Under the pieces are notes generated by a model, which was not told the origin of the DNA, did not search any database, and saw only the letters and a program-made list of their open reading frames with translations. A stretch of DNA of 64,000 nt from an uncultured Acetatifactor sp. GTDB taxonomy: Bacteria > Bacillota > Clostridia > Lachnospirales > Lachnospiraceae. Both the position numbers and the translations under genes were made by a program. Below are positions 52,262-61,396 of this stretch, piece after piece (the first letter of the stretch is position 1; every line of letters starts with the position of its first letter). Location: contig CAJUAH010000014.1 in NCBI GenBank assembly GCA_910584375.1, positions 25,377 through 89,376 of the forward strand. The letters are read 5' to 3'.

Positions 52262-54105
52262 GAGGGGATGCAGATTTGAGACGCCGCTGCCATGTAAACA
52301 GTGGGGGAACTGGCGACAGATTCGTGGGCGTAAGGGTTGATACGGACGGAGCCAGGGTCTGCTTTCCCCTGGGCTACCATCTGCCGGAGGGCGAAGAGGA
52401 ACTGCGGCAGGATATCCTGCGGTTGATAGATGTACTCGCTCTATGCGGTGATACCAAAAGGAGCACGCTTGCGGAGCGGACCTCGGAGGCTGAAGAGCAA
52501 ATGAATTTCCCGGTGAGCGCCTATCTGAACCTGATCCGGCGTTTCCTGGAGCAGGGCTGTTACTTCACGGAGAGAGAGCAGATCCGTAAGACCGGGGACA
52601 GGGGGCGGATCGACTGGGCGGCGTCTCTGAAGAAAAATGTGGCCTTCCTGCAGGAGGACGGCTCCCCCTTTTTTGACCGGTATACGGTGAGAGGATCCCT
52701 GCCAAACGAAAACAACCTTATTACCCAGGTACACAAATTCTGCGTTTATGAGAGCTTTCAGACGCTGGGCTGGCTTTTTACGTCCTACATGCCTCCCGAT
52801 CCCCATATCGAAAAGGACACCCGGCGATTTCTCCATGCCCTGCGCAAAAAGGCCGGGATAACGCACAACGACAATGACAAAAGACTGCTGCAGGATATGA
52901 TCTCGATAATCCTGTATCTGGACGGTGAGCGCAGCCGTGAGCGGCGCTATTTTGGCACGGACAGATTTGAATATGTGTGGGAAAAACTGATTGACGAAAT
53001 CTTTGGCATCCGGGGAAAAGAAGAATATTTCCCCAGGACGGACTGGCAGCTTAAGTACGGGCAGGACAGGGAAAATCACGCTTTGGAGCCGGACAGCATC
53101 ATGGTTTGTAAAGGCAGGGTATATGTGCTGGACGCCAAGTATTACCGCTATGGCATAACCGGGGATATCAGGCATCTGCCCCAGTCCGCGTCCATCAATA
53201 AACAGATCACCTATGGGGAATATGTGGCGGGCTGCCGGGCCATGAGAGATAAATATGGGGATGCTCCGGTGTATAACGCCTTTCTGATGCCCTATGACAA
53301 AAAGAACAATCCCTTTGAGATCCGAGGGCAGGACTTTGCCAATATCGGCGAGGCAGTGAGCCGGTGGAAAAAGGGAGCATATCCCTACGAGAGGGTGCAG
53401 GGTATTGTGGTGGACACGCGATTCCTGTTAAAACACTATGGCGGATTTCACAAAAGCGAGATATTGAAACTGGCGGACATGATAGAGGGTGCTCTGGAAG
53501 AAAATACTCTGGGAAAAAAAGCGGGGCGGCTCCGGCGGATGGAGGAAAACCATAGCAGGAGCAGCAGGGCAAATATTTCAGGAGAGGTGATACATATGGC
53601 AAACATAATCCGGCTGCGGCCCGGAGACACGGAATATTTGCGGATGAGCAACAGGCTGACGGACGTATTTATCAATGTGCTGGTTCTGAGCGGCTCGAGA
53701 GCGGCCCGGACGATTGACGAAAAGCGTTTGATTGTCTGGCTGGCTGAAAGAGACCAGAGCAGGGTTGGCAGTGGGACAGTGGGTTTTGACTTATCTGACA
53801 TGCCCTGGAATAAGCAGACCTTTGCGGAAAACAGGACTTTTTTACTGAATGTGATTGCCGCCGCCAGAAATCGAACCGGCTGGGAGGCGCTGGAATATAA
53901 GCCCAATGAGGAAATGCTGTTTCCCTGTCTTGACAGATTTGCCGCACTCGTGTCCTGCATGGAAGTTGCGGATGTGGCGGCGGACAGTCTGGAAAAATGG
54001 CTTGAATCGGAATCTGAGTCAGACCCCGCGGCGCGGGATTTTTCGCTGTGCCCCAGGCATCATGCGCTGCTCACGGAATTTGGATGCCAGATATGCAACA
54101 ACTGA
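52258..54105 (+). CDS. LlaJI-type restriction endonuclease with extra C-terminal domain
   Basis: 615 residues. Residues ~1-430 match the LlaJI restriction endonuclease family: the catalytic PD-(D/E)XK core is Asp279 (LEPDSIM) and Asp292-x-Lys294 (VLDAKYYRYG), with LPQSASINKQITYGEY after it. The last 169 residues (from Met447, MANIIRLRPGDTEYLRMSNR) form a separate domain ending in CPRHHALLTEFGCQICNN. Codon 447 (ATG 53596) has its own GGAGAGGTGA ribosome site, so this domain may also be made alone. The start overlaps the McrB-like stop (ATGA). Confidence 0.87.
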   Translation: MRGDADLRRRCHVNSGGTGDRFVGVRVDTDGARVCFPLGYHLPEGEEELRQDILRLIDVLALCGDTKRSTLAERTSEAEEQMNFPVSAYLNLIRRFLEQGCYFTEREQIRKTGDRGRIDWAASLKKNVAFLQEDGSPFFDRYTVRGSLPNENNLITQVHKFCVYESFQTLGWLFTSYMPPDPHIEKDTRRFLHALRKKAGITHNDNDKRLLQDMISIILYLDGERSRERRYFGTDRFEYVWEKLIDEIFGIRGKEEYFPRTDWQLKYGQDRENHALEPDSIMVCKGRVYVLDAKYYRYGITGDIRHLPQSASINKQITYGEYVAGCRAMRDKYGDAPVYNAFLMPYDKKNNPFEIRGQDFANIGEAVSRWKKGAYPYERVQGIVVDTRFLLKHYGGFHKSEILKLADMIEGALEENTLGKKAGRLRRMEENHSRSSRANISGEVIHMANIIRLRPGDTEYLRMSNRLTDVFINVLVLSGSRAARTIDEKRLIVWLAERDQSRVGSGTVGFDLSDMPWNKQTFAENRTFLLNVIAAARNRTGWEALEYKPNEEMLFPCLDRFAALVSCMEVADVAADSLEKWLESESESDPAARDFSLCPRHHALLTEFGCQICNN

Positions 54106-54121
54106 TTCGGGGAGGGAGTCT

Positions 54122-54940
54122 ATGAGAACTCTGTATGTATCGGACTTGGACGGAACCCTGCTGCAAAGCAGCGCCAGGACTTCGCCGTACACAAATCGTA
54201 CCATTAACGCGCTCATAGAGAAGGGAATGCTGTTCTCCTACGCCACCGCCAGGTCTTACCTTACTGCCTGCAAGGTCACGGCCGGGCTGCGGACGGACAT
54301 TCCGTTGGTGGTCTACAACGGCGCTGCGCTGGTGGACGGCAGGGACGGAACGCCCATATACAAGAACTTTTTCGGGACGGAGATAGGGGGAGTGCTGGAA
54401 GAACTGTTCGCCCATGACATATACCCCATTGTCTATGCCTATCTGGAAGGACGGGAAGTATTTTCCTATATTCCCGCCAGATGCACTTCGGGAATGGAGG
54501 CTTTTTTAGCCAGCAGAAAAGGGGATCCGCGCACGCATCCCGTGGAGGATGCGGCAAGTCTGTGCGGGGGAGAGATATTCTACCTGACCTGTATTGACCG
54601 GCGGGAAAAGCTGGAGCCCTTCTATGAAAAGTATAAAGACAGTCATCACTGCGTATTGCAGACAGAGCTGTATACACGGGAGCACTGGCTGGAGATCATG
54701 CCTCTGGCGGCGTCAAAGTCCCACGCCATAGAGCAGCTTAAAAAGCAGCTTGGGTGCCAGCGTCTGGTGGTGTTCGGGGACGGGAAAAACGATACGGATA
54801 TGTTTCAGGTCGCGGACGAGTGCTATGCGGTGGCGAATGCGGTTCCCGAACTGAAAGCCATGGCCACTGCCGTCATCGGCGGCAACGACGACGACGGGGT
54901 GGCGAGATGGTTACAGGAACATTATTCCGGCGGACAATAA
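54122..54940 (+). CDS. HAD-superfamily (Cof/IIB) phosphatase
   Basis: 272-residue haloacid-dehalogenase-like phosphatase. Motif I is VSDLDGTLL (nucleophile Asp8, Asp10), motif II lies in FSYATARSY, the Lys is in the ASKSHAIEQL region, and motif IV is VVFGDGKNDTDMF. A type IIB cap sits between motifs II and III. Substrates are usually sugar phosphates or phosphorylated cofactors. ATG 54122 follows GGGAGGGAG; the longer frame upstream is antisense noise within the LlaJI gene. It is 16 nt after the restriction operon but is probably not part of it. Confidence 0.9.
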   Translation: MRTLYVSDLDGTLLQSSARTSPYTNRTINALIEKGMLFSYATARSYLTACKVTAGLRTDIPLVVYNGAALVDGRDGTPIYKNFFGTEIGGVLEELFAHDIYPIVYAYLEGREVFSYIPARCTSGMEAFLASRKGDPRTHPVEDAASLCGGEIFYLTCIDRREKLEPFYEKYKDSHHCVLQTELYTREHWLEIMPLAASKSHAIEQLKKQLGCQRLVVFGDGKNDTDMFQVADECYAVANAVPELKAMATAVIGGNDDDGVARWLQEHYSGGQ

Positions 54941-55031
54941 ACCGGTGCCGGAGATACTTGCATGTTCCGGCATGAAGGCGTATGCTGTGGGAGCGGCGAC
55001 TGTTTTGGGCATAGGAAAAGTCTGTCAGAGT

Positions 55032-56081
55032 TCAACCCAGGTAGGCTTTCAGCAGCGCGAAAGTGTTGGCCACGCCGTCCCTGTGGGAACGCTCATAGCC
55101 GTGGGAGGCGTATACACCCGGCCCGATAAGCCCGTGGCGGGCATCCGCTCCGGCGTCCAGGGCAGCGTCCGCGTCGGAGCCGTAATGGGGGTATACGTCC
55201 GTGGCATAGTCGATTTCCCCTTCTTTCGCGGCCTGTATCAGGGCCCGCAATGTCTCATAATGGTAGGGGCCGTGGCTGTCCTTGACACAGATGGACACCT
55301 GGCGCTCGGTGCATTCCAGGCCATCTCCCACACAGCCCATATCCACGGACAGGACTTCTTCCACCTCCCCCGGCACGGAACCGCAGGCTCCATGCCCAAC
55401 CTCCTCAAATACGGTGATATGCTGATAGACCCTGCGGGACAGCGCTACCTTTTCTTCCTTTATATAGCGGGCGTATCCCAGCAGGATGGCGGTGCTCAGC
55501 TTGTCGTCCAGAAAGCGGCTCTTGATATATCCCGACCCGGTGATCCGGGTGCGGGGATCCATACACACATAGCTGCCGTTGCCGATCCCCAGAGCCAACA
55601 CATCCTCCTTGGAACTGACCGGCTCGTCCAGCAGCAGCTCAACGGTATCAAAGCTGCGTTCTGTCTCCTGATATTTCCCGTTGACATGGAGGGAGGCGTC
55701 CATCAATTGCACGGTGCCCTCATAACTGCGTCCGTCCAGGGTGCGGACCACGCAGTTTTCCGTCTCCACATTGTGGGCGTTGAGTCCGCCCAAAGGGGTC
55801 AGGCGCAGGCGGCCGTTTTCCTTGACCTCCGCCACCATGGCGCCCAGCGTATCCACATGGGCCATCATCAGCACCGCGTTGCCGCTGCCGCCCAGATCCG
55901 CCAGCACGCCGCCTTTTCTGGTTCGTGTGACCGCATAGCCCAGACGGCCATACTCGGCGGCCAGATATTCGCCCACCTGTCCGGTATACCCGGTGGGGCT
56001 GTCGATGGCCAGCAGGTTTTGCAGCTGTTCCATAATGTAATCCATATACTTGTCGCATATTTTTTGCATATTTTCTTTCAT
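55032..56081 (-). CDS. M42-family metallo-aminopeptidase
   Basis: 349-residue co-catalytic zinc peptidase of the M42 (FrvX/YsdC, glutamyl aminopeptidase) group. Metal and catalytic motifs: MMAHVDTLGAMV (His, Asp), SRFLDDKLSTAILL (bridging Asp), VFEEVGHGACG (Glu-Glu) and SVDMGCVG; the late His in YASHGYERSH completes the site. Forms large dodecameric shells in related organisms. RBS AGGGAT is upstream; a TATAAT -10 for this strand is at 56214-56219. Confidence 0.93.
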   Translation of the reverse strand: MKENMQKICDKYMDYIMEQLQNLLAIDSPTGYTGQVGEYLAAEYGRLGYAVTRTRKGGVLADLGGSGNAVLMMAHVDTLGAMVAEVKENGRLRLTPLGGLNAHNVETENCVVRTLDGRSYEGTVQLMDASLHVNGKYQETERSFDTVELLLDEPVSSKEDVLALGIGNGSYVCMDPRTRITGSGYIKSRFLDDKLSTAILLGYARYIKEEKVALSRRVYQHITVFEEVGHGACGSVPGEVEEVLSVDMGCVGDGLECTERQVSICVKDSHGPYHYETLRALIQAAKEGEIDYATDVYPHYGSDADAALDAGADARHGLIGPGVYASHGYERSHRDGVANTFALLKAYLG

Positions 56082-56457
56082 GTAGATCCCTCCGTTATGA
56101 ATGCCTCATATCTCGGTCCATTTTCGGGAACGGCCGTTCCATCGTTTGGGATGCCCGGATATCCGTCTCTTGTATTGTCCCAGGACATATTGTTTTACAT
56201 GATCTTTCAATTTATTATAGCAGATACAATATGAAAATTACAGGGAAAATTGACATCCGGAACGGTTCCCGGCAAGGATGTCGATTTCTTGTTGGAAATC
56301 TGGCAACTGTTTTAGGCAATCGGCGTTAAATAGAGTTGCAAATTGCATATTTGACAGAATTTTCTAATAAAATGTTTTTCATTTACAAATAAGTATGGTA
56401 CAATATCATATACATAGAATCAATAAGGTTCTAAAAAATATTAGGAGGGAAACAGAT
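56082..56457. other. Divergent intergenic region
   Basis: 376 bp without a gene between the M42 peptidase and the TM-repeat protein. It contains the minus-strand -10 TATAAT at 56214-56219 and a plus-strand TTTTCA (56376-56381), 17-bp spacer, TACAAT (56399-56404). Nothing else is recognised. Confidence 0.5.
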
Positions 56458-57645
56458 ATGATAAGTGCTTTATCAGAATTTCTTGGCAGAATTGTTGGCG
56501 GTCTGGGTTCCATCGTCGTTGCGGCGCTGATTTTGGTGATTGCCTTTGTGGTGGCCTCCATTGTGAAATCGCTGGTGCTGAAACTGATCGACAAGACCAA
56601 ACTGCACAATGTATTGGCCAAGATCGACACGGAGGACAAGCCCGGCGGCGCCCGGGAGTTTATCGGCAAGCTGGTATACCTGCTGGTATTTCTGCTGTTC
56701 GTACCCGGAATTTTTTCCGCGTTGGGCCTGGGCAGCGTGATGGCTCCCATCAGCAATGTGCTGGATACCATCTGGGGTTATGTGCCCAATCTGGTGGCCG
56801 CCGCCATCGTACTTATGGTGGGTAATCTGATCGCCAAGCTGGTGCGTCAGTTGCTGGTGCCTGTCTTTGACAAGCTGAATGTGAACAAATTGCAGGAGAA
56901 GGCCGGTATCGAGGTGAAAAACGCGGACAGGCTTTCCAACACATTGGCTTACATCGTGTACGTGCTGATCCTGATCCCCACGGTGATCATGGCTCTGAAC
57001 GTGCTGAATATCACGGTAATCTCCGTACCTGCCGTGAGTATGCTGAACAGCGTGATCGGCTTTATCCCGAATATCGTGATTGGCCTGGTCATCATCGTCA
57101 TCGGTTGCATGATCGGCAAGCTGGTAGGACAGATTGTGACCAAGCTGATCGCCTCCGCCGGTCTGGATGCCAAGCTGCAGGGACTGTTGGATGAGAAAGC
57201 GCAGAAGTTTGTGCTGTCCAAAGTAACCGGCGGTGTGGTGTATGCAGTGATCGTGATCTTCTTTGTGGTAGAGGGACTGAACGTACTGAAACTGGACGTG
57301 CTGACCAATGTGGGCACCTTTATTATCGCCTATATGCCGAATGTGCTGGCGGCCGTACTGATTCTGGCTGCTACCATGATCGTCAGCTCCATGGTGGAGA
57401 AGGCTCTGCGCAAGAACGGCATGAGTACTTATGCCGTGGTGGCTAAAGTGGCTATCATTGTCGTAGGTGTGTTCATGATCCTGAGTCAGTTAGGTATTGC
57501 CACCGCCATCGTGAACGATGCGTTTATCCTGCTGGTGGCCGCTGTGGCTATCGCTTTTGCCATCGCTTTCGGTATCGGCGGTAAGGAGTTCGCGGCCAAG
57601 ACATTGAAAAAGCTGGAAGAGAAGAAGGAAGACAAGGCAGAGTAG
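56458..57645 (+). CDS. MscS-related TM-helix-repeat membrane protein
   Basis: 395 residues with three copies of the conserved TM-helix repeat found in MscS-related channels: LDTIWGYVPNLVAAAIVLMV, LNSVIGFIPNIVIGLVIIVI and FIIAYMPNVLAAVLILAATM, after an N-terminal TM (IVVAALILVIAFVVASIV). It ends in a Gly/Ala-rich TM (AVAIAFAIAFGIGGKEFAAK) and a charged tail, without the MscS beta-domain and vestibule. Probably an osmotic or ion-permeability protein. GGAGGGAAA precedes ATG 56458; the frame from 56395 has no ribosome site. Confidence 0.85.
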   Translation: MISALSEFLGRIVGGLGSIVVAALILVIAFVVASIVKSLVLKLIDKTKLHNVLAKIDTEDKPGGAREFIGKLVYLLVFLLFVPGIFSALGLGSVMAPISNVLDTIWGYVPNLVAAAIVLMVGNLIAKLVRQLLVPVFDKLNVNKLQEKAGIEVKNADRLSNTLAYIVYVLILIPTVIMALNVLNITVISVPAVSMLNSVIGFIPNIVIGLVIIVIGCMIGKLVGQIVTKLIASAGLDAKLQGLLDEKAQKFVLSKVTGGVVYAVIVIFFVVEGLNVLKLDVLTNVGTFIIAYMPNVLAAVLILAATMIVSSMVEKALRKNGMSTYAVVAKVAIIVVGVFMILSQLGIATAIVNDAFILLVAAVAIAFAIAFGIGGKEFAAKTLKKLEEKKEDKAE

Positions 57646-57673
57646 ATGTCTGAACTTGGCGTTGAATAACCGG

Positions 57674-57718
57674 AAAGCCATATCCGCGGGAGGATCCCGC
57701 CTGATATGGCTTTTTTTT
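57674..57718 (+). terminator. Strong rho-independent terminator
   Basis: AAAGCCATATC (57674-57684) pairs perfectly with GATATGGCTTT (57703-57713); the inner CGGG/CCCG extends the stem and eight T follow. Confidence 0.88.
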
Positions 57719-57738
57719 GTGGCTTTTTGACAAAAACA

Positions 57739-57825
57739 GGAAACCATTTTTGTGAAAACAGTTTCTTGTATTGCACGGGAAGACTTGCTACAATAATGGA
57801 AACGAAAATGTAAAAAGCAGTTTCC
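57739..57825 (+). promoter_or_regulatory. Promoter flanked by two matching operator-like repeats (TetR operon)
   Basis: Promoter TTGTAT (57766-57771), 17-bp spacer, TACAAT (57789-57794). Two inverted repeats of the same design frame it: GGAAAC (57739) with GTTTC (57761), and GGAAAC (57798) with GTTTCC (57820). The arms are 22 bp apart start-to-start in both. They probably bind the TetR-type regulator encoded directly downstream. Confidence 0.6.
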
Positions 57826-57867
57826 AAAAAGCAAGAAAAATTCATATATTTATGGACGGGGGTAGAA

Positions 57868-58464
57868 ATGGAACTCAGGGAGACAATATTGGAAGGAGCG
57901 ATTGCGGTTTTCAACCAAAAGGGTCTGAAATTCACGATGGATGATGTGGCCAGGGCGCTGTCTATGAGCAAAAAGACCATTTATACGGTATTTGATGACA
58001 AGAAAAGCATGTTCCTGACCATGGTGGATTACATTTTTGACAAGATCAAGGACAGTGAGCGGAAGATTCTGGAGGATGATTCTCTGGGGACGCTGGAAAA
58101 GATCCGCAGGATCCTGGGAGTCATGCCAGAGGGATATCGGGACATCGATCTGCGGCAGCTTTACGCTCTGCGGGAAAAATATCCCGGCATATATGCCCGG
58201 GTGGAGGAGCGGCTGGAAAACGGCTGGGAGTCTACCATTGCCCTGATAGTCAGGGGGATGGAGGAAGGGGTGATCCGCCCGGTGTCCGTTCCGCTGGTGA
58301 AGATGATGCTGGAAGCGTCTTTGGAGCAGTTTTTCCAGAGGGATATCCTGATCCAGAACCAGATGAACTATGTGGACGCGTTGGAGCAGGTGGTGGATAT
58401 ACTGGTGTATGGCATAGCGGCGGAATGCGGCGATAAGGGCTGCCGGGGAGACCATGCGGATTGA
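57868..58464 (+). CDS. TetR/AcrR-family regulator
   Basis: 198-residue one-component regulator. The N-terminal HTH is clear (FTMDDVARALSMSKKTIYTVF, residues ~22-44); the C-terminal ligand/dimer domain has no recognised type. It overlaps the next gene by 11 nt and heads a run that includes a GT-B-like protein, a GPH symporter and an alpha-galactosidase. Twin GGAAAC/GTTTC dyads around its promoter suggest autoregulation. Control of sugar genes by a TetR protein rather than LacI or AraC is atypical. Confidence 0.92.
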   Translation: MELRETILEGAIAVFNQKGLKFTMDDVARALSMSKKTIYTVFDDKKSMFLTMVDYIFDKIKDSERKILEDDSLGTLEKIRRILGVMPEGYRDIDLRQLYALREKYPGIYARVEERLENGWESTIALIVRGMEEGVIRPVSVPLVKMMLEASLEQFFQRDILIQNQMNYVDALEQVVDILVYGIAAECGDKGCRGDHAD

Positions 58465-59971
58465 GGAAGGAGGCGCGGATTTGGAGAGGTCAAGAGATAT
58501 ATTTGGCAACAGAATGAAGGATTCGGTATACCGCAAGGCGGTGAACTCCAAGCGGAAATATCAAAAGAAATTTGGAGATGACAGTCAGGCGGAGTATCAG
58601 GTTATTTTGAAAAAGAATCCGCATATCGGCGAGAGCCTGGGCGTATGGAATGTGGAGCTGGGAGAGCAGCCCGGACAGGAAACCTTTGACACGCAAAAGG
58701 GGATCATCGTGGGCAATATCCGCATGGGTTTCGGACACTACCGGATCTCTATGGCGATCGCGTCAGCGGCGAAGTCCATGGGCTATATCCCCTATTGGAT
58801 GGATCTGAATTCTTTTCCCCAGACCACCTGCACCAAGGTGATCAGCGCCCAGAACGATCTGTATTCCCTGGGTTCCCGGATTTCCCAAAAGAGCAGGCTG
58901 TTCAACCGCCTGGTCTGGGAGCCCATGAATTATGAGGGATTCCGCAAGCTTTCCTACAATGCGTCGGATCAGAAAAACGCGGAGCTGATGGCGCCGGTAT
59001 ATCGGCATGTGCCCAGGGAGATCCCGGTGGTAGCCACCCATGTGTGGCCTGCCCAGGCGGCGGTCCATGCGGGTATGCGGTATGTGGTCAACGCCATTCC
59101 GGACAACTGGCCCATGGCGCTGCATCTCTCGGAAGGAAGCCTGCATACGGTGCAGACCCATTACGCCTATCAGGGATATCGGATATTAAACGGCATGCAG
59201 GGCAAAGAGGTGTTAAAGCCCATGGGGGATAAAGACCTGGTGTACACCGGGCACTATATTGACCACGAGCTGGTGAGCAATATCGAGACGGATTGCGGCC
59301 GGAGAAAAGCCAGGAAAGCGGCGGGAGAACCCATGCGGTTCCTGCTGACCGTAGGCGGGGCCGGCGCCCAGCGGGAGACATTCGCGCGGATCATACGTTA
59401 TCTGCTGCCCCATATACAGGAGGGCCGAGCGGCCCTGTATGTGAATGTGGGGGATTACCGGAATGTGTGGGAGGAGCTTTTGCGACAGATCCCGGAGATG
59501 GGGGCAATGAGCACGGAGCATTTTGACGACTGGGAGCAGACCCAGGCCTTTGCGGAGGATGCGCTGGCCAGGAAAGTGGAAGGCATACACGGTTTTTTGC
59601 ACAGGGACATCTTTCAGGCAGTGTACTGTACCAATCTGCTGATGCGCAGCTGTGACGTGCTGGTCACAAAACCCAGCGAACTGGCCTTTTATCCGGTGCC
59701 CAAACTGTTCATCAAGCGGGTGGGCGGCCATGAGCAGTGGGGTGCAATCCATTCGGCGGAGCTGGGAGAGGGAACCCTGGAGTGCCGGGATATCCCTCAC
59801 ACTCTACAGATGCTGGAACTTTTTTTGAAGGATGAGAATTATTTGGGCGGCATGTGCGACGCGATTCTGCGCAATAAGCAGGCGGGAATCTATGACGGCG
59901 CTTACAGGGTGGTGGAGCTGGCCATGGGACTGAGACAGAACAGTCTGACAGAGCAGGCAGGAAAAATATGA
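58454..59971 (+). CDS. GT-B-like glycosyltransferase-related protein
   Basis: 505 residues, family not firmly recognised. The layout suggests a GT-B fold like MurG or diglycosyldiacylglycerol synthases: N-terminal GNIRMGFGHYRISMAIASAA (glycine loop near a His), a linker, then LLTVGGAGAQRETFARIIRY and the donor-binding-type VTKPSELAFYPVPKLFIKRV with HEQWGA. A cytoplasmic or membrane-associated sugar transfer is the best guess. TTG 58481 with AAGGAGG at 7 nt is a strong alternative start. It is coupled to the TetR gene and precedes the symporter by 10 nt. Confidence 0.65.
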   Translation: MRIEEGGADLERSRDIFGNRMKDSVYRKAVNSKRKYQKKFGDDSQAEYQVILKKNPHIGESLGVWNVELGEQPGQETFDTQKGIIVGNIRMGFGHYRISMAIASAAKSMGYIPYWMDLNSFPQTTCTKVISAQNDLYSLGSRISQKSRLFNRLVWEPMNYEGFRKLSYNASDQKNAELMAPVYRHVPREIPVVATHVWPAQAAVHAGMRYVVNAIPDNWPMALHLSEGSLHTVQTHYAYQGYRILNGMQGKEVLKPMGDKDLVYTGHYIDHELVSNIETDCGRRKARKAAGEPMRFLLTVGGAGAQRETFARIIRYLLPHIQEGRAALYVNVGDYRNVWEELLRQIPEMGAMSTEHFDDWEQTQAFAEDALARKVEGIHGFLHRDIFQAVYCTNLLMRSCDVLVTKPSELAFYPVPKLFIKRVGGHEQWGAIHSAELGEGTLECRDIPHTLQMLELFLKDENYLGGMCDAILRNKQAGIYDGAYRVVELAMGLRQNSLTEQAGKI

Positions 59972-59981
59972 GGAGGACGAT

Positions 59982-61355
59982 ATGAAACTGACATGGAAAG
60001 AAAAGGTATCTTACGGTCTGGGCGCAGTGGGAAAGGATATGGTTTACATGCTCTCCGCCAGCTATGTGCTCTATTATTATCAGGATATCCTGGGGGTGAG
60101 CGCCATCGCCATGGGCATGATCCTGATGGCTGCCCGGGTCTTTGACGCATTCAACGATCCCGTCATGGGTGTGCTGGTGGCCAAGACCCGCACCCGTTTT
60201 GGCAAATTCCGGCCCTGGCTGCTGATCGGCACACTGCTCAACTCCGTTGTGCTGTATCTGCTGTTTACCGCGCCTCCCGCACTGGACGGAAACGGTCTGG
60301 TGGTTTATGCCGCCGTGATCTACATTCTGTGGGGTGTGACTTATACGATGATGGATATTCCCTACTGGTCCATGATCCCGGCCTTTACTCAGGGCGGCAG
60401 GGAGCGGGAAAATCTGTCCACGCTGGCCCGTTCCTGCGCGGGCGTCGGATCAGCCGTCATCACCGTCATTACCATGCTCTGCGTGAACTGGCTGGGGCAG
60501 GGCAATGAGAGAGTGGGATTCCAGTTCTTTTCCCTGATTATTGCCATACTGTTCTCCGTATTTATCCTGATCACCTGCCTGGCCATCCGGGAAAAGTCCA
60601 CCGTGGATGTGGAGGCTCCCTCCGTGGGGCAGATGTTTAAGGCGCTGGTTCAGAACGACCAGGCCATGACGGTGGTGATCGCCATTGTGCTGATCAACAG
60701 CTCCATTTATATCACCTCCAATCTGGTGATCTACTATTTTAAATATGATTTTGGCGGAATGGACTGGCTGTCAAGCTACACCCTCTTCAATGTCTTTGGC
60801 GGAGCGGTTCAGATCCTGTCCATGATGCTGCTGTTCCCGCTGCTGCGCAGGTTTATGAGTTCCATCAAAGTATTTTACGTGAGTTTCGGCATGGCGATCG
60901 CGGGATACGCGACGCTGCTGTGTCTGATGTTCATCAACCTGCAAGGCGTGTATATGCTGTTTATCCCGGCCTTCTTTATCTTTGCCGCCAATGGCATACT
61001 GAATGTGCTGACCACTGTATTTTTGGCAAACACCGTGGATTACGGGGAGCTGAAAAACGACCGCCGGGACGAGAGCATGATCTTTTCCATGCAGACCTTT
61101 GTGGTAAAGCTGGCGTCCGGCGCGGCGGCGCTGGTGGCCTCTCTGGCCCTGAGCCTGTGCAATATCAGCCGGGATACCGAGAGCGATGTTCCCGTTGCGG
61201 GTGGCAATGTGGTGGGGCTGCGCATGACCATGACGCTGATTCCCATCGTGGGGTTGCTGGTGGCAGTATTCTATTTCCATAAAAAATATCTGCTGTCGGA
61301 GCAGAAGGTGGAGGAGATCGCCGCGCAGGTGCGGGAGAGGAGAGAGCGGCAGTGA
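59982..61355 (+). CDS. GPH-family sugar:cation symporter (MelB-like)
   Basis: 457-residue transporter of the glycoside-pentoside-hexuronide family with 12 TM segments. Signature regions: KVSYGLGAVGKDMVYMLSAS at the start, the cation-site loop RVFDAFNDPVMGVLVAKTRTR (Asp residues as in MelB), PYWSMIPAFT and the late DYGELKNDRRDESMIFSMQT. It would import alpha-galactosides such as melibiose with Na+ or H+ for the following alpha-galactosidase, 41 nt downstream. Confidence 0.93.
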   Translation: MKLTWKEKVSYGLGAVGKDMVYMLSASYVLYYYQDILGVSAIAMGMILMAARVFDAFNDPVMGVLVAKTRTRFGKFRPWLLIGTLLNSVVLYLLFTAPPALDGNGLVVYAAVIYILWGVTYTMMDIPYWSMIPAFTQGGRERENLSTLARSCAGVGSAVITVITMLCVNWLGQGNERVGFQFFSLIIAILFSVFILITCLAIREKSTVDVEAPSVGQMFKALVQNDQAMTVVIAIVLINSSIYITSNLVIYYFKYDFGGMDWLSSYTLFNVFGGAVQILSMMLLFPLLRRFMSSIKVFYVSFGMAIAGYATLLCLMFINLQGVYMLFIPAFFIFAANGILNVLTTVFLANTVDYGELKNDRRDESMIFSMQTFVVKLASGAAALVASLALSLCNISRDTESDVPVAGGNVVGLRMTMTLIPIVGLLVAVFYFHKKYLLSEQKVEEIAAQVRERRERQ

Positions 61356-61396
61356 CGCAGATGGGATATGCGGAACTTAAATAGAAGGGCAAAATT

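Noticed and set aside
53855..54121. 89-codon extension of the HAD phosphatase frame
   Set aside because: It overlaps the LlaJI gene in another frame and lacks family sequence; ATG 54122 has a strong ribosome site and starts with the HAD nucleophile strand.
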